DNA of 64,000 nucleotides from a bacterium HR37 (GCA_002898375.1 BEIN01000004.1:56467-120466); one strand, 5' to 3'. Shown: positions 25,960-34,901, counted from the stretch's first letter. Notes: generated from the sequence alone by a model not told the origin. Made by a program: numbers and translations.

Positions 25960-28457
25960 AAGCAGTTATTTTAGCAGGTGGCTTTGGAACAAGGATAAAA
26001 CCGCTTACATACTCACTTCCCAAACCCATGCTCCCACTGGCTGGAAAACCGATACTTGAGCATGTTGTAAATCTTCTAAAGGACCATGGTATTAGTGAAC
26101 TTGTTTTTCTGCTCTACTTTCAACCTGAGGTTATAAAAAGCTATTTTCAAGACGGAAAGGGTTTTGGTGTAAAGATATCTTATGTAATTCCCCCTGAGGA
26201 CTATGGAACTGCGGGTGCGGTAAAATTTGCTTCGGAATACCTCTCTGAAAAAGAGACTTTTCTTATAATAAGCGGGGACCTTCTTACCGATGTGAATCTT
26301 GGTGAGTTGGTGGATTTTCATAAAAACAAAAAAGCAATGGTTACAATCGGGCTTACAACTGTGAAAGACCCTCTGCAGTTTGGAATCGTTATAACAGATA
26401 ACGATGGGCGGGTTATAAAGTTCCTTGAGAAACCAGGCTGGGGTGAGGTCTTTAGTGATTCAATAAATGCCGGGATATACGTTATGGAGCCTGAGGTTCT
26501 CGAGTATATACCTGGAAAACAGGTTTTTGATTTCAGCCATGATCTGTTTCCACGGCTCTTAAGTGAGCACAAACCCATATTCGGCTTCCTGTTAAACGGT
26601 TACTGGCGTGATGTAGGAGATGTTACCTCCTACATCCAGGCAAACATGGATATTCTTGCCGGAAAGGTAAGGGTTAAGGGATCCGGAAAAAGGCTTGATA
26701 TAGTTGGTAAGAATATATGGCTTGGTGAGGACGTTGAGATAGCACCTGATGCGGAGCTTGAGGGAACCGTTATACTGGGAAACGGTGTAAGGATAAAGGA
26801 GAAGACAAGGATAAGGGATTCTGTAGTTGGTGAGCGCTCTCAGATTATGAAGGGAACGAGAATCTCAAACAGCGTGCTCTGGAACGATACGTATATAGAT
26901 GAAAATTCTCTAATTGAGGGAAGTGTTATCTGCTCCAATGTAAAGATTGGAAGGGATGTGAGGGTTGAGCCCGGAGTTGTTGTCTCTGAAAACTGCTTAA
27001 TCGGCGATGGTGCTGTGTTAAAGGAGGGAATAAAGATATGGCCGGGCAAAGAGGTTGAGTCAAGAGCGATTGTGTCTTCTAATTTGATATGGGGGGAGAG
27101 GTGGAAGAGGAGTCTTTTTGAGGAATCAAAGGTTCTTGGACTCTCAAACATTGAGCTAACACCTGAGTTTGCAGCAAAACTTGGGGCGGCCTTTGCATCG
27201 TTTCTCCCTAGGGGTTCCTCTGTCCTTACAGGCAGAGATACCTACAGGGCTCCAAGAATGATAAAGCGTGCCTTTGTTGCCGGGGTTCTTTCCGCAGGTG
27301 TTAATGTAAAGGATCTAAAGGCCATTCCCGTTCCCATACTGCGTTACAAACTCCAGACCTTTGGTGAGGTAGGAGGAGTGTACTTTAGATACTCTCTAGA
27401 TAACCCCGAGGTTACCGAGATTCTTTTCTATGATTCAAATGGGTTTGAGGTGTCTGTTTCGTTCGAGAAGTCTTTTGAGAGGATATTCCAGCGGGAAGAC
27501 TTTCGAAGGGTCTCTGAAGGGGCTGTTGGAAGAATTTCGGACCTAAGCGGGATAGTTGATTTCTACAGGGAAGGTTTTATAAACGCAATAAAAAGGGAAA
27601 GTATAAAGGAGAAGGGATTTAGAATAGTGGTTGACTTCTCTTTTGGGCCCTCTTCAGAGTATTTCCCATCTATTCTAAGTGAGCTTGGGTGTGAGGTTAT
27701 AAGCCTTAATGCATACACTGTTGAGTATGGAAACGGGGTTAATACCGAGAGGGCCTTGGGCCTGCTCTCAAATATAGTTAGGGCAACAGATGCAACAGCG
27801 GGTTTCTGGCTGGACCCCTGGGGAGAGAGGTTATACATAGTTGATGAAACGGGAAGGATTTATAAAGACATGGATTCGTTCTTCCTTGTTTTCCATCTGG
27901 TTCTTAAGGCCGAGAGTTCTGGTGTAATTGCCGTTCCACTTTTTGTGCCTTCCTACGTTGAAGAGGCTGCCGGTGAGAGCGGTTTTAGTGTAAAAAGAAC
28001 CAAAAACAGTGTCAGAGCGCTCTCAGATACTGTAAGGGATAAGAGCATAAAGTTTGTTAGCTTCCCTGATGGAAGGTTTATGTTTACGGGATTTCAAACC
28101 GCATACGATGGGATGTTTGCACTTGCAAAAACGCTGGAGCTTATGGCAAGGCTGGATGTAAAACTCTCTGAGGTTTTTAAAGCGGTTCCAAAGATAAACT
28201 TCCTTCACTCCACCGTTCCCTGTCCCTGGGAGTTTAAGGGGGTGGTTATGAGAAAGGCCTCTGAAGAAGCTATGGGTAAAAATGCAACCTTCCTTGATGG
28301 CGTAAAAATATACTTTGACGACTCATGGGTTCTTATCTTTCCCGACCAGTACAAATCAATGATACACCTCTATGCGGAGGCTAAAACTGAAGACCGGGTG
28401 TGTTCTCTTATGGAAGAGTATAAAAAGAAGATAGAAAGCTGGATAAAGACCCCATAG
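25956..28457 (+). CDS. NDP-sugar pyrophosphorylase fused to a degenerate phosphomannomutase domain
   Basis: Residues 1-230 form the nucleotidyltransferase (VILAGGFGTRIKPLTYSLPK, then GDLLTDVNLGEL). About 245-380 make a left-handed beta-helix of hexapeptide repeats. The rest (about 395-833) is a phosphohexomutase fold. The mutase active sites are eroded: the TASHNP serine loop reads YSLDNP after GGVYFR, and the Mg loop DPDxDR reads DPWGER. This matches a known class of GMPP-like proteins in which the mutase half is probably inactive. It should make a GDP- or other NDP-sugar for surface glycans. The start overlaps the receiver gene by 4 nt (ATGA). Confidence 0.88.
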   Translation: MKAVILAGGFGTRIKPLTYSLPKPMLPLAGKPILEHVVNLLKDHGISELVFLLYFQPEVIKSYFQDGKGFGVKISYVIPPEDYGTAGAVKFASEYLSEKETFLIISGDLLTDVNLGELVDFHKNKKAMVTIGLTTVKDPLQFGIVITDNDGRVIKFLEKPGWGEVFSDSINAGIYVMEPEVLEYIPGKQVFDFSHDLFPRLLSEHKPIFGFLLNGYWRDVGDVTSYIQANMDILAGKVRVKGSGKRLDIVGKNIWLGEDVEIAPDAELEGTVILGNGVRIKEKTRIRDSVVGERSQIMKGTRISNSVLWNDTYIDENSLIEGSVICSNVKIGRDVRVEPGVVVSENCLIGDGAVLKEGIKIWPGKEVESRAIVSSNLIWGERWKRSLFEESKVLGLSNIELTPEFAAKLGAAFASFLPRGSSVLTGRDTYRAPRMIKRAFVAGVLSAGVNVKDLKAIPVPILRYKLQTFGEVGGVYFRYSLDNPEVTEILFYDSNGFEVSVSFEKSFERIFQREDFRRVSEGAVGRISDLSGIVDFYREGFINAIKRESIKEKGFRIVVDFSFGPSSEYFPSILSELGCEVISLNAYTVEYGNGVNTERALGLLSNIVRATDATAGFWLDPWGERLYIVDETGRIYKDMDSFFLVFHLVLKAESSGVIAVPLFVPSYVEEAAGESGFSVKRTKNSVRALSDTVRDKSIKFVSFPDGRFMFTGFQTAYDGMFALAKTLELMARLDVKLSEVFKAVPKINFLHSTVPCPWEFKGVVMRKASEEAMGKNATFLDGVKIYFDDSWVLIFPDQYKSMIHLYAEAKTEDRVCSLMEEYKKKIESWIKTP

Positions 28458-28527
28458 ATACGCATTGTGAAACCTTTTTAAAAGCTGTTAATCTAAGAGG
28501 TTAAACAATAAAGAGAAGGAGTTAGCT

Positions 28528-29307
28528 ATGCTTAAAGGGAAGGTATCTTTTGCTGTTTTTCTTGGTTTCTTCTTGTTCCCATCCCTATCTTACGGAGCTC
28601 ATATACTTGAGCCACTTGAGACCGAAATCACCTCTACCCCTCCAAGGGGGCAATTTTTCTTACAGGTTCTTTATGGCTTTTTACGCACTGAAAACGGTGA
28701 GCGGGTGGATGAGCACTTTCTCCCAATCGAGATAGAGTTTGGCCTGGGTTTAAAAACCCAGCTTAATCTTGAGGCAGAAACACTTATTGCGGAAAAGGAA
28801 AACGGACACACTGAGGAAAGGGGGGTAGAGGAGGTTGCTATAGGTATAAAGCACAGGTTTCTTGATGAGTCAGATTTTATACCTGAAATGGCCTTTGAGA
28901 TAGAGTTTGCACCTGTAACTGAGTTGGGTGATGGTCAGGCAGTATCTGGTACCCTTATATTCTCAAAGTTTATAGGAAGGTGGTTTGTCGTACACGCAAA
29001 CCTTGGTTACGGGTTTGAGAGAAAAGAAGACGGAGAAAAAGAGTTTGTAAATACGGTTTTCTATAGAGCAGCCGTTGCTTTTCGTGCCGTACCCGATAGG
29101 TTTTTTCTTATTGCAGAACTGACATCAGAACATATGTTTATAGAGGATGGACCAACTGTAGACAGGGTTATTGTGATCCCTGAGTCCATTTTGGTGCCCT
29201 TTGAGAGAAAACCCCTTGCTGTTAAGTTTGGTTTCCCTTTGGGTATAACAGATGGGAGCGAAACACCGGACTTTGGGGTAGTAGGTGGGGTAAGTGTGCT
29301 TTTTTAA
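28528..29307 (+). CDS. Predicted outer-membrane beta-barrel protein with signal peptide
   Basis: A signal peptide (MLKGKVSFAVFLGFFLFPSLSYG, cleavage likely near residue 23) leads into alternating polar/hydrophobic strands (FFLQVLYGFL, EIEFGLGLKTQLNLEAE, AVAFRAVPDRFFLIAEL). The chain ends in phenylalanine (VGGVSVLF), as outer-membrane barrels do. I cannot name the family beyond a transporter/barrel-like pattern. AGAAGGAG lies 6 nt before the ATG. The next gene, also exported, begins 3 nt downstream, so the two are likely to act together in the envelope. Confidence 0.75.
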   Translation: MLKGKVSFAVFLGFFLFPSLSYGAHILEPLETEITSTPPRGQFFLQVLYGFLRTENGERVDEHFLPIEIEFGLGLKTQLNLEAETLIAEKENGHTEERGVEEVAIGIKHRFLDESDFIPEMAFEIEFAPVTELGDGQAVSGTLIFSKFIGRWFVVHANLGYGFERKEDGEKEFVNTVFYRAAVAFRAVPDRFFLIAELTSEHMFIEDGPTVDRVIVIPESILVPFERKPLAVKFGFPLGITDGSETPDFGVVGGVSVLF

Positions 29308-29310
29308 AAA

Positions 29311-29961
29311 ATGAGAAGCATCTGCATTATACTTTGCCTGCTCTTTGTTATCTGTTTTTCGAACCCCTCTTTTCCCCACCGTATCGAGGGCGAGATTACA
29401 CCTGTTCTGGAAAGAATGGAGGTTATTTTGGGTTTGATAGAGGCAGGTGATAAGGAGCTTGCTTTTAGGGAAGCACAGGAGGTCTTTGAGGATTTTCACT
29501 ACCATGATTTTAGCAGGGTTGAAGAGGGATTAAAAACCATAGCTGTGAGAATGGATAGAGAGTTTGGAACGAACCTGGGGAAACAACTTGAAGACTCTTT
29601 CTCAAAAAAAGACCCTGAGCTTTTAAGGAAAACCATTAAAACCCTGGGTCTTTTGCTTATGGTTGAGAGGTTTAAGTTTGTTGAGAGTAAACTTGGCAGT
29701 TTTAGCAAATCAGAACTTAAAGATTTTAAAAAACATTTCTGGAGGGGAAGAAACTACTTTACCCTTCTTTTTGAACCGGCGCTGGCAAAGTACAATCCTG
29801 CTGAGGAGGTGAGGTTAGAGCGTCTACTTGATAAGATGCTCTATTCCCTAGAGGATAGAAAGCTTAAGGATTTCTACAGAGCTAGAATAGAGTTGGTAGA
29901 TAGGATTAACAGGGATTTTGGGCTTTCTTTGCCAACCACTTTGCTTAATGAGAAGCAGTAG
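29311..29961 (+). CDS. Exported alpha-helical protein of unknown function
   Basis: A signal peptide (MRSICIILCLLFVICFSNPSFP) is followed by an all-helical domain of about 190 residues, rich in charged amphipathic segments such as ITPVLERMEVILGLIEAGDK and FHYHDFSRVEEGLKTIA. There is a His/Asp-rich knot (FHYHDF) and a second aromatic/His stretch (KHFWRGRNYF). The shape recalls helical periplasmic modules associated with metal uptake, but I cannot assign a family and that remark is speculative. It follows the barrel gene by 3 nt, with no evident ribosome-binding site of its own, so translation is probably coupled. Confidence 0.7.
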   Translation: MRSICIILCLLFVICFSNPSFPHRIEGEITPVLERMEVILGLIEAGDKELAFREAQEVFEDFHYHDFSRVEEGLKTIAVRMDREFGTNLGKQLEDSFSKKDPELLRKTIKTLGLLLMVERFKFVESKLGSFSKSELKDFKKHFWRGRNYFTLLFEPALAKYNPAEEVRLERLLDKMLYSLEDRKLKDFYRARIELVDRINRDFGLSLPTTLLNEKQ

Positions 29962-30004
29962 GTAATCTATCTGGGTTGTATTGTTAGCTGGTCTTTAAGG
30001 TCAA

Positions 30005-30034
30005 TTGACAAACAATACCTAAAAGGAGTATAAC
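30005..30034 (+). promoter_or_regulatory. Strong sigma-70-type promoter overlapping the SD of the MerR-like gene
   Basis: TTGACA (30005-30010) and TATAAC (30029-30034) are 18 nt apart. The start codon is at 30042, so transcription would begin almost at the ATG (about 30040-30042). The AAAAGGAG at 30021-30028, which would otherwise be the ribosome-binding site, lies inside the promoter spacer. Either the mRNA is leaderless or a longer upstream transcript uses that SD. Confidence 0.65.
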
Positions 30035-30041
30035 CATTAAC

Positions 30042-30770
30042 ATGGCTGATTTGACGGTGGAGGAGCTTATTAAGGAAGCAAAAAAGAGAAACATTGACCT
30101 TGGGAGTGAGCCTTTAAAGGTAATAGGGTTCTATACCAGGTTGGGGCTTATTCCAAAGCCTAAGAGAAAAAGGGTAAAAGAGGGCAAAAAAACAAAAAAC
30201 CAGCTTTACTATCCTGAGCACACCGTGGATAAACTCGCTCAGATAAAGGCCCTTAAGTCTGAGGGGCTTTCACTTGATGAAATACGGGATAGCTTTGCTT
30301 TTGAGTACGTAAAGGGTGCTTTAATGGATCTTCTTGCTAAAGCAGATGAGGAAAAGATTAAGCAGCTTGCATACATTCTGGGGAGTGAGGGAAACGAACT
30401 CGAATCTATAGTTGAAGCCCCTCTTGTATATATAATAGAGGGGATGTCCCAGGAAGAGGTAAAGAGATTGCTTACCCTCTTCTGTGGTGTTGGGTTCTAT
30501 GCTCTCTTGGAGGCTCAGCAGGCTCTGGAGGAATTTAGGGTAAATGATGCAAGACGTGCCCTTTTTAAGTCCATCTTCTACAACTCTATAGCTGTGTTAA
30601 GACTTGCTCGGGCCACAGGAGATAAGAAGCTAGAGTCTACTGCTTTGGATATATACGAAAACATGGTTCTTGCTCCAATACGTAAAGCAAGTGAGCGTGT
30701 GAGAAAAGAGTTTATAAAGTCTGTTATGACGCATTTAAAGGAGAAGGAGCGAACAAAAACAAAGGCCTAA
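30042..30770 (+). CDS. MerR-like transcriptional regulator with unrecognised C-terminal helical domain
   Basis: Residues about 20-95 fit a MerR-type winged helix: PLKVIGFYTRLGLIPKPKRK, a loop with extra lysines, then YYPEHTVDKLAQIKALKSEG and LSLDEIRDSF. Usual MerR proteins have Y-Y-x-x-x-G-L-I-x-P, here FYTRLGLIPKP. The remaining ~145 residues are helical and not a ligand-binding domain I recognise; no metal-binding Cys cluster is seen. Length is 242 aa. Its stop codon overlaps the stop of the convergent ACP gene. The overlap with a lipid-activation pair hints at a regulatory link, without proof. Confidence 0.75.
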   Translation: MADLTVEELIKEAKKRNIDLGSEPLKVIGFYTRLGLIPKPKRKRVKEGKKTKNQLYYPEHTVDKLAQIKALKSEGLSLDEIRDSFAFEYVKGALMDLLAKADEEKIKQLAYILGSEGNELESIVEAPLVYIIEGMSQEEVKRLLTLFCGVGFYALLEAQQALEEFRVNDARRALFKSIFYNSIAVLRLARATGDKKLESTALDIYENMVLAPIRKASERVRKEFIKSVMTHLKEKERTKTKA

Positions 30771-31033
30771 CCGGATTTCTTAAGAACATGTGTGGCTATG
30801 AATTCGGAAATGGTATCCACAGTTGCTAGGATTTCTGGCTTGATCTCACCCTCATCTATGCTGATCTGAAACTCATGTTCCAGGGCAATAACAAATTCAA
30901 GGGTTGCCACCGAGTCTACACCAACTCCAATTCCAAAAAGGGGGGTATCATCTTTTATCTCTAGCTGCTTGGTGCTGTCTGTAAACTTTTCCCTTAAAAC
31001 CCTTTTTACCCTCTCTCTTATATCCTCTTTCAT
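30767..31033 (-). CDS. Acyl carrier protein-like protein
   Basis: This 88-aa carrier protein has the 4'-phosphopantetheine attachment serine S41 in GVGVDSVATLEF, where classical ACPs read D-S-L. Helix II continues IALEHEFQISIDEGE, which is the usual acidic recognition helix. It follows the acyl-AMP ligase by 11 nt in the same direction, so it is a dedicated carrier rather than the fatty-acid-synthase ACP. The gene end overlaps by 4 nt the end of the convergent MerR-like gene. Confidence 0.88.
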   Translation of the reverse strand: MKEDIRERVKRVLREKFTDSTKQLEIKDDTPLFGIGVGVDSVATLEFVIALEHEFQISIDEGEIKPEILATVDTISEFIATHVLKKSG

Positions 31034-31044
31034 TTGTGTACCCT

Positions 31045-32514
31045 TTAACGCAGCTTTTCCCTGAGTACCTTTCCGGTAGGGCTTTTTGGAAGCTTTTCTC
31101 TGAATTCGATTATACGTGGGATCTTAAAGTCCGAGATCTTACCCCTGCAGAACTCATAGATTTCCCCTGCCTCTATTTTTTCCTTTGGAACTATTACCGC
31201 CTTTACAGCCTCTTTCTCATCACTCCCCTTGACTCCAACAACAGCTACTTCCCTGACCTTTGGATGCCTTGATATTACGTTCTCTACCTCCTGGGGGTCA
31301 ACTTTGTTCCCGCTTATGTTTATAAATAGCTTTTTCCTTCCCACTATGTATATGTATCCATCTTCATCTATCTTTCCAAGGTCTCCCGTAAAGTAGTATC
31401 CGTTCCTAAAGGATCTTTGGGTTTCTTCTGGAAGGCCATGGTATCCTGTTGTCATGGAGGGGCTTTTTACCGCTATTTCTCCTATCTCACCTATATCCGC
31501 TTGGCTACCGTCTTCCCTAAAGATTTTTACCTCTACGTTTTTAACCGGTTGCCCAACGGAACCGAAACGGTTCTCTATATCTTTGCTTAGGTTTATGGCA
31601 ATTACTCCTGTTTCAGTTGAACCGTAAAGCTGCCTGGGAGGTATGTGAAATCTTTTAAAGAACCTTTCAAAGGTTTCTTTTGAGAGAGGTGCACCTGCTG
31701 AGATAACAAACTTAAGAGAGGAAAAATCTGTGGGCCTTGGAAAAGGTGTATTGGCAAGGGCTTCAAGCATGAAGGGTACAGCAGGAAAAACCGTAATACG
31801 TTCCTTCTCTATGAGATCAATGATTTTCCTTCGGTTAAATCCCTCAACCGTGTAAATGCAAGCACCTGCTTTTATAGCACTTATGAAGTTACCAAAGCCA
31901 TAGGTATGTGACATGGGAATTGAAAGTAAGATTCTATCTTCTTCGGACCATCCAATTGTTTCTGTGTGGTTGTTTGCAAGTGCAATTATGTTTAGATGCG
32001 TTCTTGATACACGTTTTGGTTTCCCGGTTGACCCGGTTGAGTAAAGGTATATTGCTTCATCATGTGGGTTTATACTTACCCGTAAGCCGTTTTCTCTCTC
32101 CTTTCCAAAGATAGAAAGACCTCTTTCTCCTCCCTTTACAACAACTACTTTGCTCTCAGGGCCTTTTAGCTTATCAACCGTCTTACTAAGCCTTTCTTCT
32201 GTAAGTATAAGCTTTGCCATGGAGTGCGATATATAGAACCTGATCTCTTCCTCTCCGTAGGTCGGATTTACTGGAACCGAAATTGCCCCTATGTTTACTG
32301 TACTGAAGAACCCTACAATAAACTCAATTGAGTTTGGAAGAAGGATTGCAACCCTGTCACCTGGTTTTATCCCAAGTGAGGTTAAATAAGAGGATAGGCT
32401 GTTTACCATGGATTGAAGTTCTGGGTAAGAGACTTTTTTTCCTTCTTCAACAATTGCTATCCTGTTTTTGTGTTTTGCTACGGTTTCCGATAAGAGCTCT
32501 GGGATGGTATTCAT
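31045..32514 (-). CDS. AMP-dependent acyl-CoA/acyl-ACP synthetase
   Basis: An ANL-superfamily adenylating enzyme of 489 aa. The ATP loop is YSTGSTGKPK, followed by the SMSHTYGFGNF-type substrate region (IPMSHTYGFG). YGSTETGVIAIN, FTGDLGKIDEDGY with the hinge IVGRKKLF, and the C-terminal lysine in SPTGKVLREKL complete the set. All core motifs are intact. Upstream of a lone ACP it probably loads that carrier with a fatty or aryl acid, as in FadD-ACP pairs of lipid-modification and natural-product pathways. No condensing enzyme is adjacent, so the destination of the acyl group is unknown. Confidence 0.9.
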   Translation of the reverse strand: MNTIPELLSETVAKHKNRIAIVEEGKKVSYPELQSMVNSLSSYLTSLGIKPGDRVAILLPNSIEFIVGFFSTVNIGAISVPVNPTYGEEEIRFYISHSMAKLILTEERLSKTVDKLKGPESKVVVVKGGERGLSIFGKERENGLRVSINPHDEAIYLYSTGSTGKPKRVSRTHLNIIALANNHTETIGWSEEDRILLSIPMSHTYGFGNFISAIKAGACIYTVEGFNRRKIIDLIEKERITVFPAVPFMLEALANTPFPRPTDFSSLKFVISAGAPLSKETFERFFKRFHIPPRQLYGSTETGVIAINLSKDIENRFGSVGQPVKNVEVKIFREDGSQADIGEIGEIAVKSPSMTTGYHGLPEETQRSFRNGYYFTGDLGKIDEDGYIYIVGRKKLFINISGNKVDPQEVENVISRHPKVREVAVVGVKGSDEKEAVKAVIVPKEKIEAGEIYEFCRGKISDFKIPRIIEFREKLPKSPTGKVLREKLR

Positions 32515-32535
32515 AACTGCCCGATTTTACCTTTG

Positions 32536-33570
32536 CTATGGATAGATCCCTGGATATCTCAGGGCTTCATTTTCAGGAAAATCAAACATTATGTTCATAT
32601 TCTGAACGGCCTGTCCTGATGCTCCTTTCCCAAGGTTATCTATTGCAACTACACACACAAAAACATTGTCATGGAGCCCAAATCCTATATCACAGAAGTT
32701 TGAAAAGCTTACACTCTTAAGCTCTGGAAGCTTTCCGCTTTCGTAGATTCTTATAAACGGCCTTTCCCTGTAGTATGCCTTGTAGAGGTCTCTTATGTGC
32801 TCGTAGTTTTTTTCCGTTTTTAACGGTACGTATACTGTTGTTAAGATTCCACGGTTTATGGGTATTGTGTGTGATATAAAGGTAACAGGTATATAGTAAC
32901 CGGTTATATCAATGATTTCCTTCTCCATTTCGTATTTCTGATTGTGTCCTTCTAACCCATGAACTGAAACAGATTCTTTAACCTCACAGAAAAGGTTAGT
33001 GGGCAAAGGGGCTCGTCCCTTTCCTGAAACCCCGCACTTTGAATCCACTATCAGGAACTCTCCATTTATAAGCCCTTCGGAAAGTAAAGGGGCTATCCCG
33101 AGTATGAGGGTGGTTGAAAAACACCCAGGGTTTGTAACAAGCCTTGCTTCTTTTATGCTTTCTCTGTGGATTTCTGGAAGACCATACACAGCTTCCCTAA
33201 GAAGCTCCTTATATGGGTGCTTAACTTTGTATGTGCTCTCATATAGCTTCTCATCTCTTAGTCTAAAATCTGCACTTAAATCAACCACCCTGGTTCCTGA
33301 GTCAATTAGCTTTTTAACAAAGTGCATTGATATACCGTTTGGAAGACATGAAAATGCTATATCTACCGTGTCAAGCTCCTCAAGGTGTGCAACCTTAGTG
33401 CATTCTAAATCAACAAACCCACGAAACTGGGGAAACACATCAGAGATTCTCTTCCCAGAGAACTTCTCCGATGTAAGCCAGAGTATCTTAACCTCCGGGT
33501 GTTTTACAAGGAACCTAAGCAGTTCAGCTCCTGTGTAACCTGTAGCTCCCAGTATTCCAACCTTTATCAT
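32536..33570 (-). CDS. argC: N-acetyl-gamma-glutamyl-phosphate reductase
   Basis: ArgC reduces N-acetylglutamyl phosphate to the semialdehyde with NADPH. The Rossmann opening is VGILGATGYTGAELLRFL, the catalytic cysteine lies in VTNPGCFSTTLILG (about C149), and VDLSADFRLRD and VSGKGRAPL fit the family. The catalytic His is in the ISHTIPINRGI region. Length is 344 aa. It is separated from argB-argD-argF (51287-54287) by about 18 kb, so the arginine genes are split. It follows the DHH phosphoesterase by 5 nt on the same strand. Confidence 0.96.
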   Translation of the reverse strand: MIKVGILGATGYTGAELLRFLVKHPEVKILWLTSEKFSGKRISDVFPQFRGFVDLECTKVAHLEELDTVDIAFSCLPNGISMHFVKKLIDSGTRVVDLSADFRLRDEKLYESTYKVKHPYKELLREAVYGLPEIHRESIKEARLVTNPGCFSTTLILGIAPLLSEGLINGEFLIVDSKCGVSGKGRAPLPTNLFCEVKESVSVHGLEGHNQKYEMEKEIIDITGYYIPVTFISHTIPINRGILTTVYVPLKTEKNYEHIRDLYKAYYRERPFIRIYESGKLPELKSVSFSNFCDIGFGLHDNVFVCVVAIDNLGKGASGQAVQNMNIMFDFPENEALRYPGIYP

Positions 33571-33575
33571 GGTTC

Positions 33576-34901
33576 TTAATTGTCGCTATCTGTCTTCTCT
33601 ACAAGAGCTCTGGAGAAGATCTCTGTAATCCATTTTTTGATACTGGCTTGTGAGGTGCTTCCTATAACCTTTTTTAATCTCGTTATGGGCACTATAGCCT
33701 TTGCAGCAGACCTGTGACCACCAGCACTTCCTATGTCTTTAAATAGATCCCTTACTATTCGACCTGCACTCTTTACGTAGCCAACATTCCTTACCGAGAT
33801 TACAAGGTGGGTGTTACTTACAATCCCGAAGGCAACAGACCACTCTATTCCCTTTACCTGGATACTGAAATCTGCCATTTTTGGAATCAGGTACTCTCTT
33901 TCTACCTTTCCAAGGTTTACAAAGAGTATGTTGTTCTGTATCCAGTAATTGGCCAGGGCCTGAGCAAAGGATTTGAGCTCCTTTGGAGGCATCTCTGCGC
34001 GTTCAATGCGCCTTAGGAGTGCTAGATTTGCTAGCGGATAGAGAAAGGTAAAGGCTTCTATATCATCTGGGTTTGCATCACGGTTCAGGGAAATTGTATC
34101 GGTTTTTATCCCATAAAGAAGGGCGGTAGCAAGCCTTTCTGATATCTCAACTTGGGCGGCCCTCAGATAACAGGTAAGTATGGTTGAGGTGGCTCCTTCC
34201 TGACTCTTTATCTCACAGAAACGGGCCTTATAAGAACCGGAAGGTGGATGGTGATCAATTACCGTATCAACTTCTGGAAGAAGGTTTCCAAAGAATGTGG
34301 GTTGAACATCAACGAGTGCAATGGAGTCAAATTCCTTTAAATCCTTGGGAACCAGTTTCTCAAGGTCGATTTCAAGAAGTTCTATCATGGCTACGTTTTC
34401 AGGTCGTGAAACCTTCTCTCCCAAATGGCCTATTATGGCTGTTTGCTTGTTTCGTTTCAAAAGGGTTCTAAGGGCAAGCGCACTGGCAATTGAGTCCGGA
34501 TCCGGGTTATCGTGAAGAAGTATAAGCATTCTCTTTGCATCGCTGTGCACACGCCTTAGCTCCTCAACCCTAAGCTCAATCCTTGCAAGCTTTTCCTCTC
34601 TCTCTATCTCTTCCGAGAGCAGCTTGTAAAACGGAACGAATCTCACAGCAGGAGGTGGTTCATTGGGTCTATCACCGTTGCTTACTATTATTGGGGTTTG
34701 TGGGTAGTGGGTTGAGAGCTCTTTTGAGATCTCTTGGGAAAACTTGTTCTTCTCAAGCATTATGGCGGTAAATGCCCCCGTCTGGTTTAGAGCTTCCTCA
34801 AGTGAGCTTACCCATATTACCTCTCCCCTCCTGGAGAAAAGACCTATAAGAAAGGAGTCAAATTCTCCTATAAGCAGGTATCTGTTGGATTCAGCATTCA
34901 T
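33576..34901 (-). CDS. DHH/DHHA1 phosphoesterase (NrnA-like) with N-terminal extension
   Basis: The DHH domain shows LLHDNPDPDSIASALAL (metal-binding HDNPDPDS, about residues 130-145), DSIALVDVQPT and VIDHHPPSG. The DHHA1 domain carries the nucleotide-binding GSAGGHRSAAKAIV (about 388-401). This is the arrangement of oligoribonuclease/pAp phosphatase enzymes that degrade nanoRNA. Unusually, the first ~115 residues form an extra alpha/beta segment (ESNRYLLIGEFDSFLIGLF) followed by a coiled-coil, which I do not recognise. The gene overlaps trpA by 4 nt (ATGA), so the two are coupled. Confidence 0.85.
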   Translation of the reverse strand: MNAESNRYLLIGEFDSFLIGLFSRRGEVIWVSSLEEALNQTGAFTAIMLEKNKFSQEISKELSTHYPQTPIIVSNGDRPNEPPPAVRFVPFYKLLSEEIEREEKLARIELRVEELRRVHSDAKRMLILLHDNPDPDSIASALALRTLLKRNKQTAIIGHLGEKVSRPENVAMIELLEIDLEKLVPKDLKEFDSIALVDVQPTFFGNLLPEVDTVIDHHPPSGSYKARFCEIKSQEGATSTILTCYLRAAQVEISERLATALLYGIKTDTISLNRDANPDDIEAFTFLYPLANLALLRRIERAEMPPKELKSFAQALANYWIQNNILFVNLGKVEREYLIPKMADFSIQVKGIEWSVAFGIVSNTHLVISVRNVGYVKSAGRIVRDLFKDIGSAGGHRSAAKAIVPITRLKKVIGSTSQASIKKWITEIFSRALVEKTDSDN

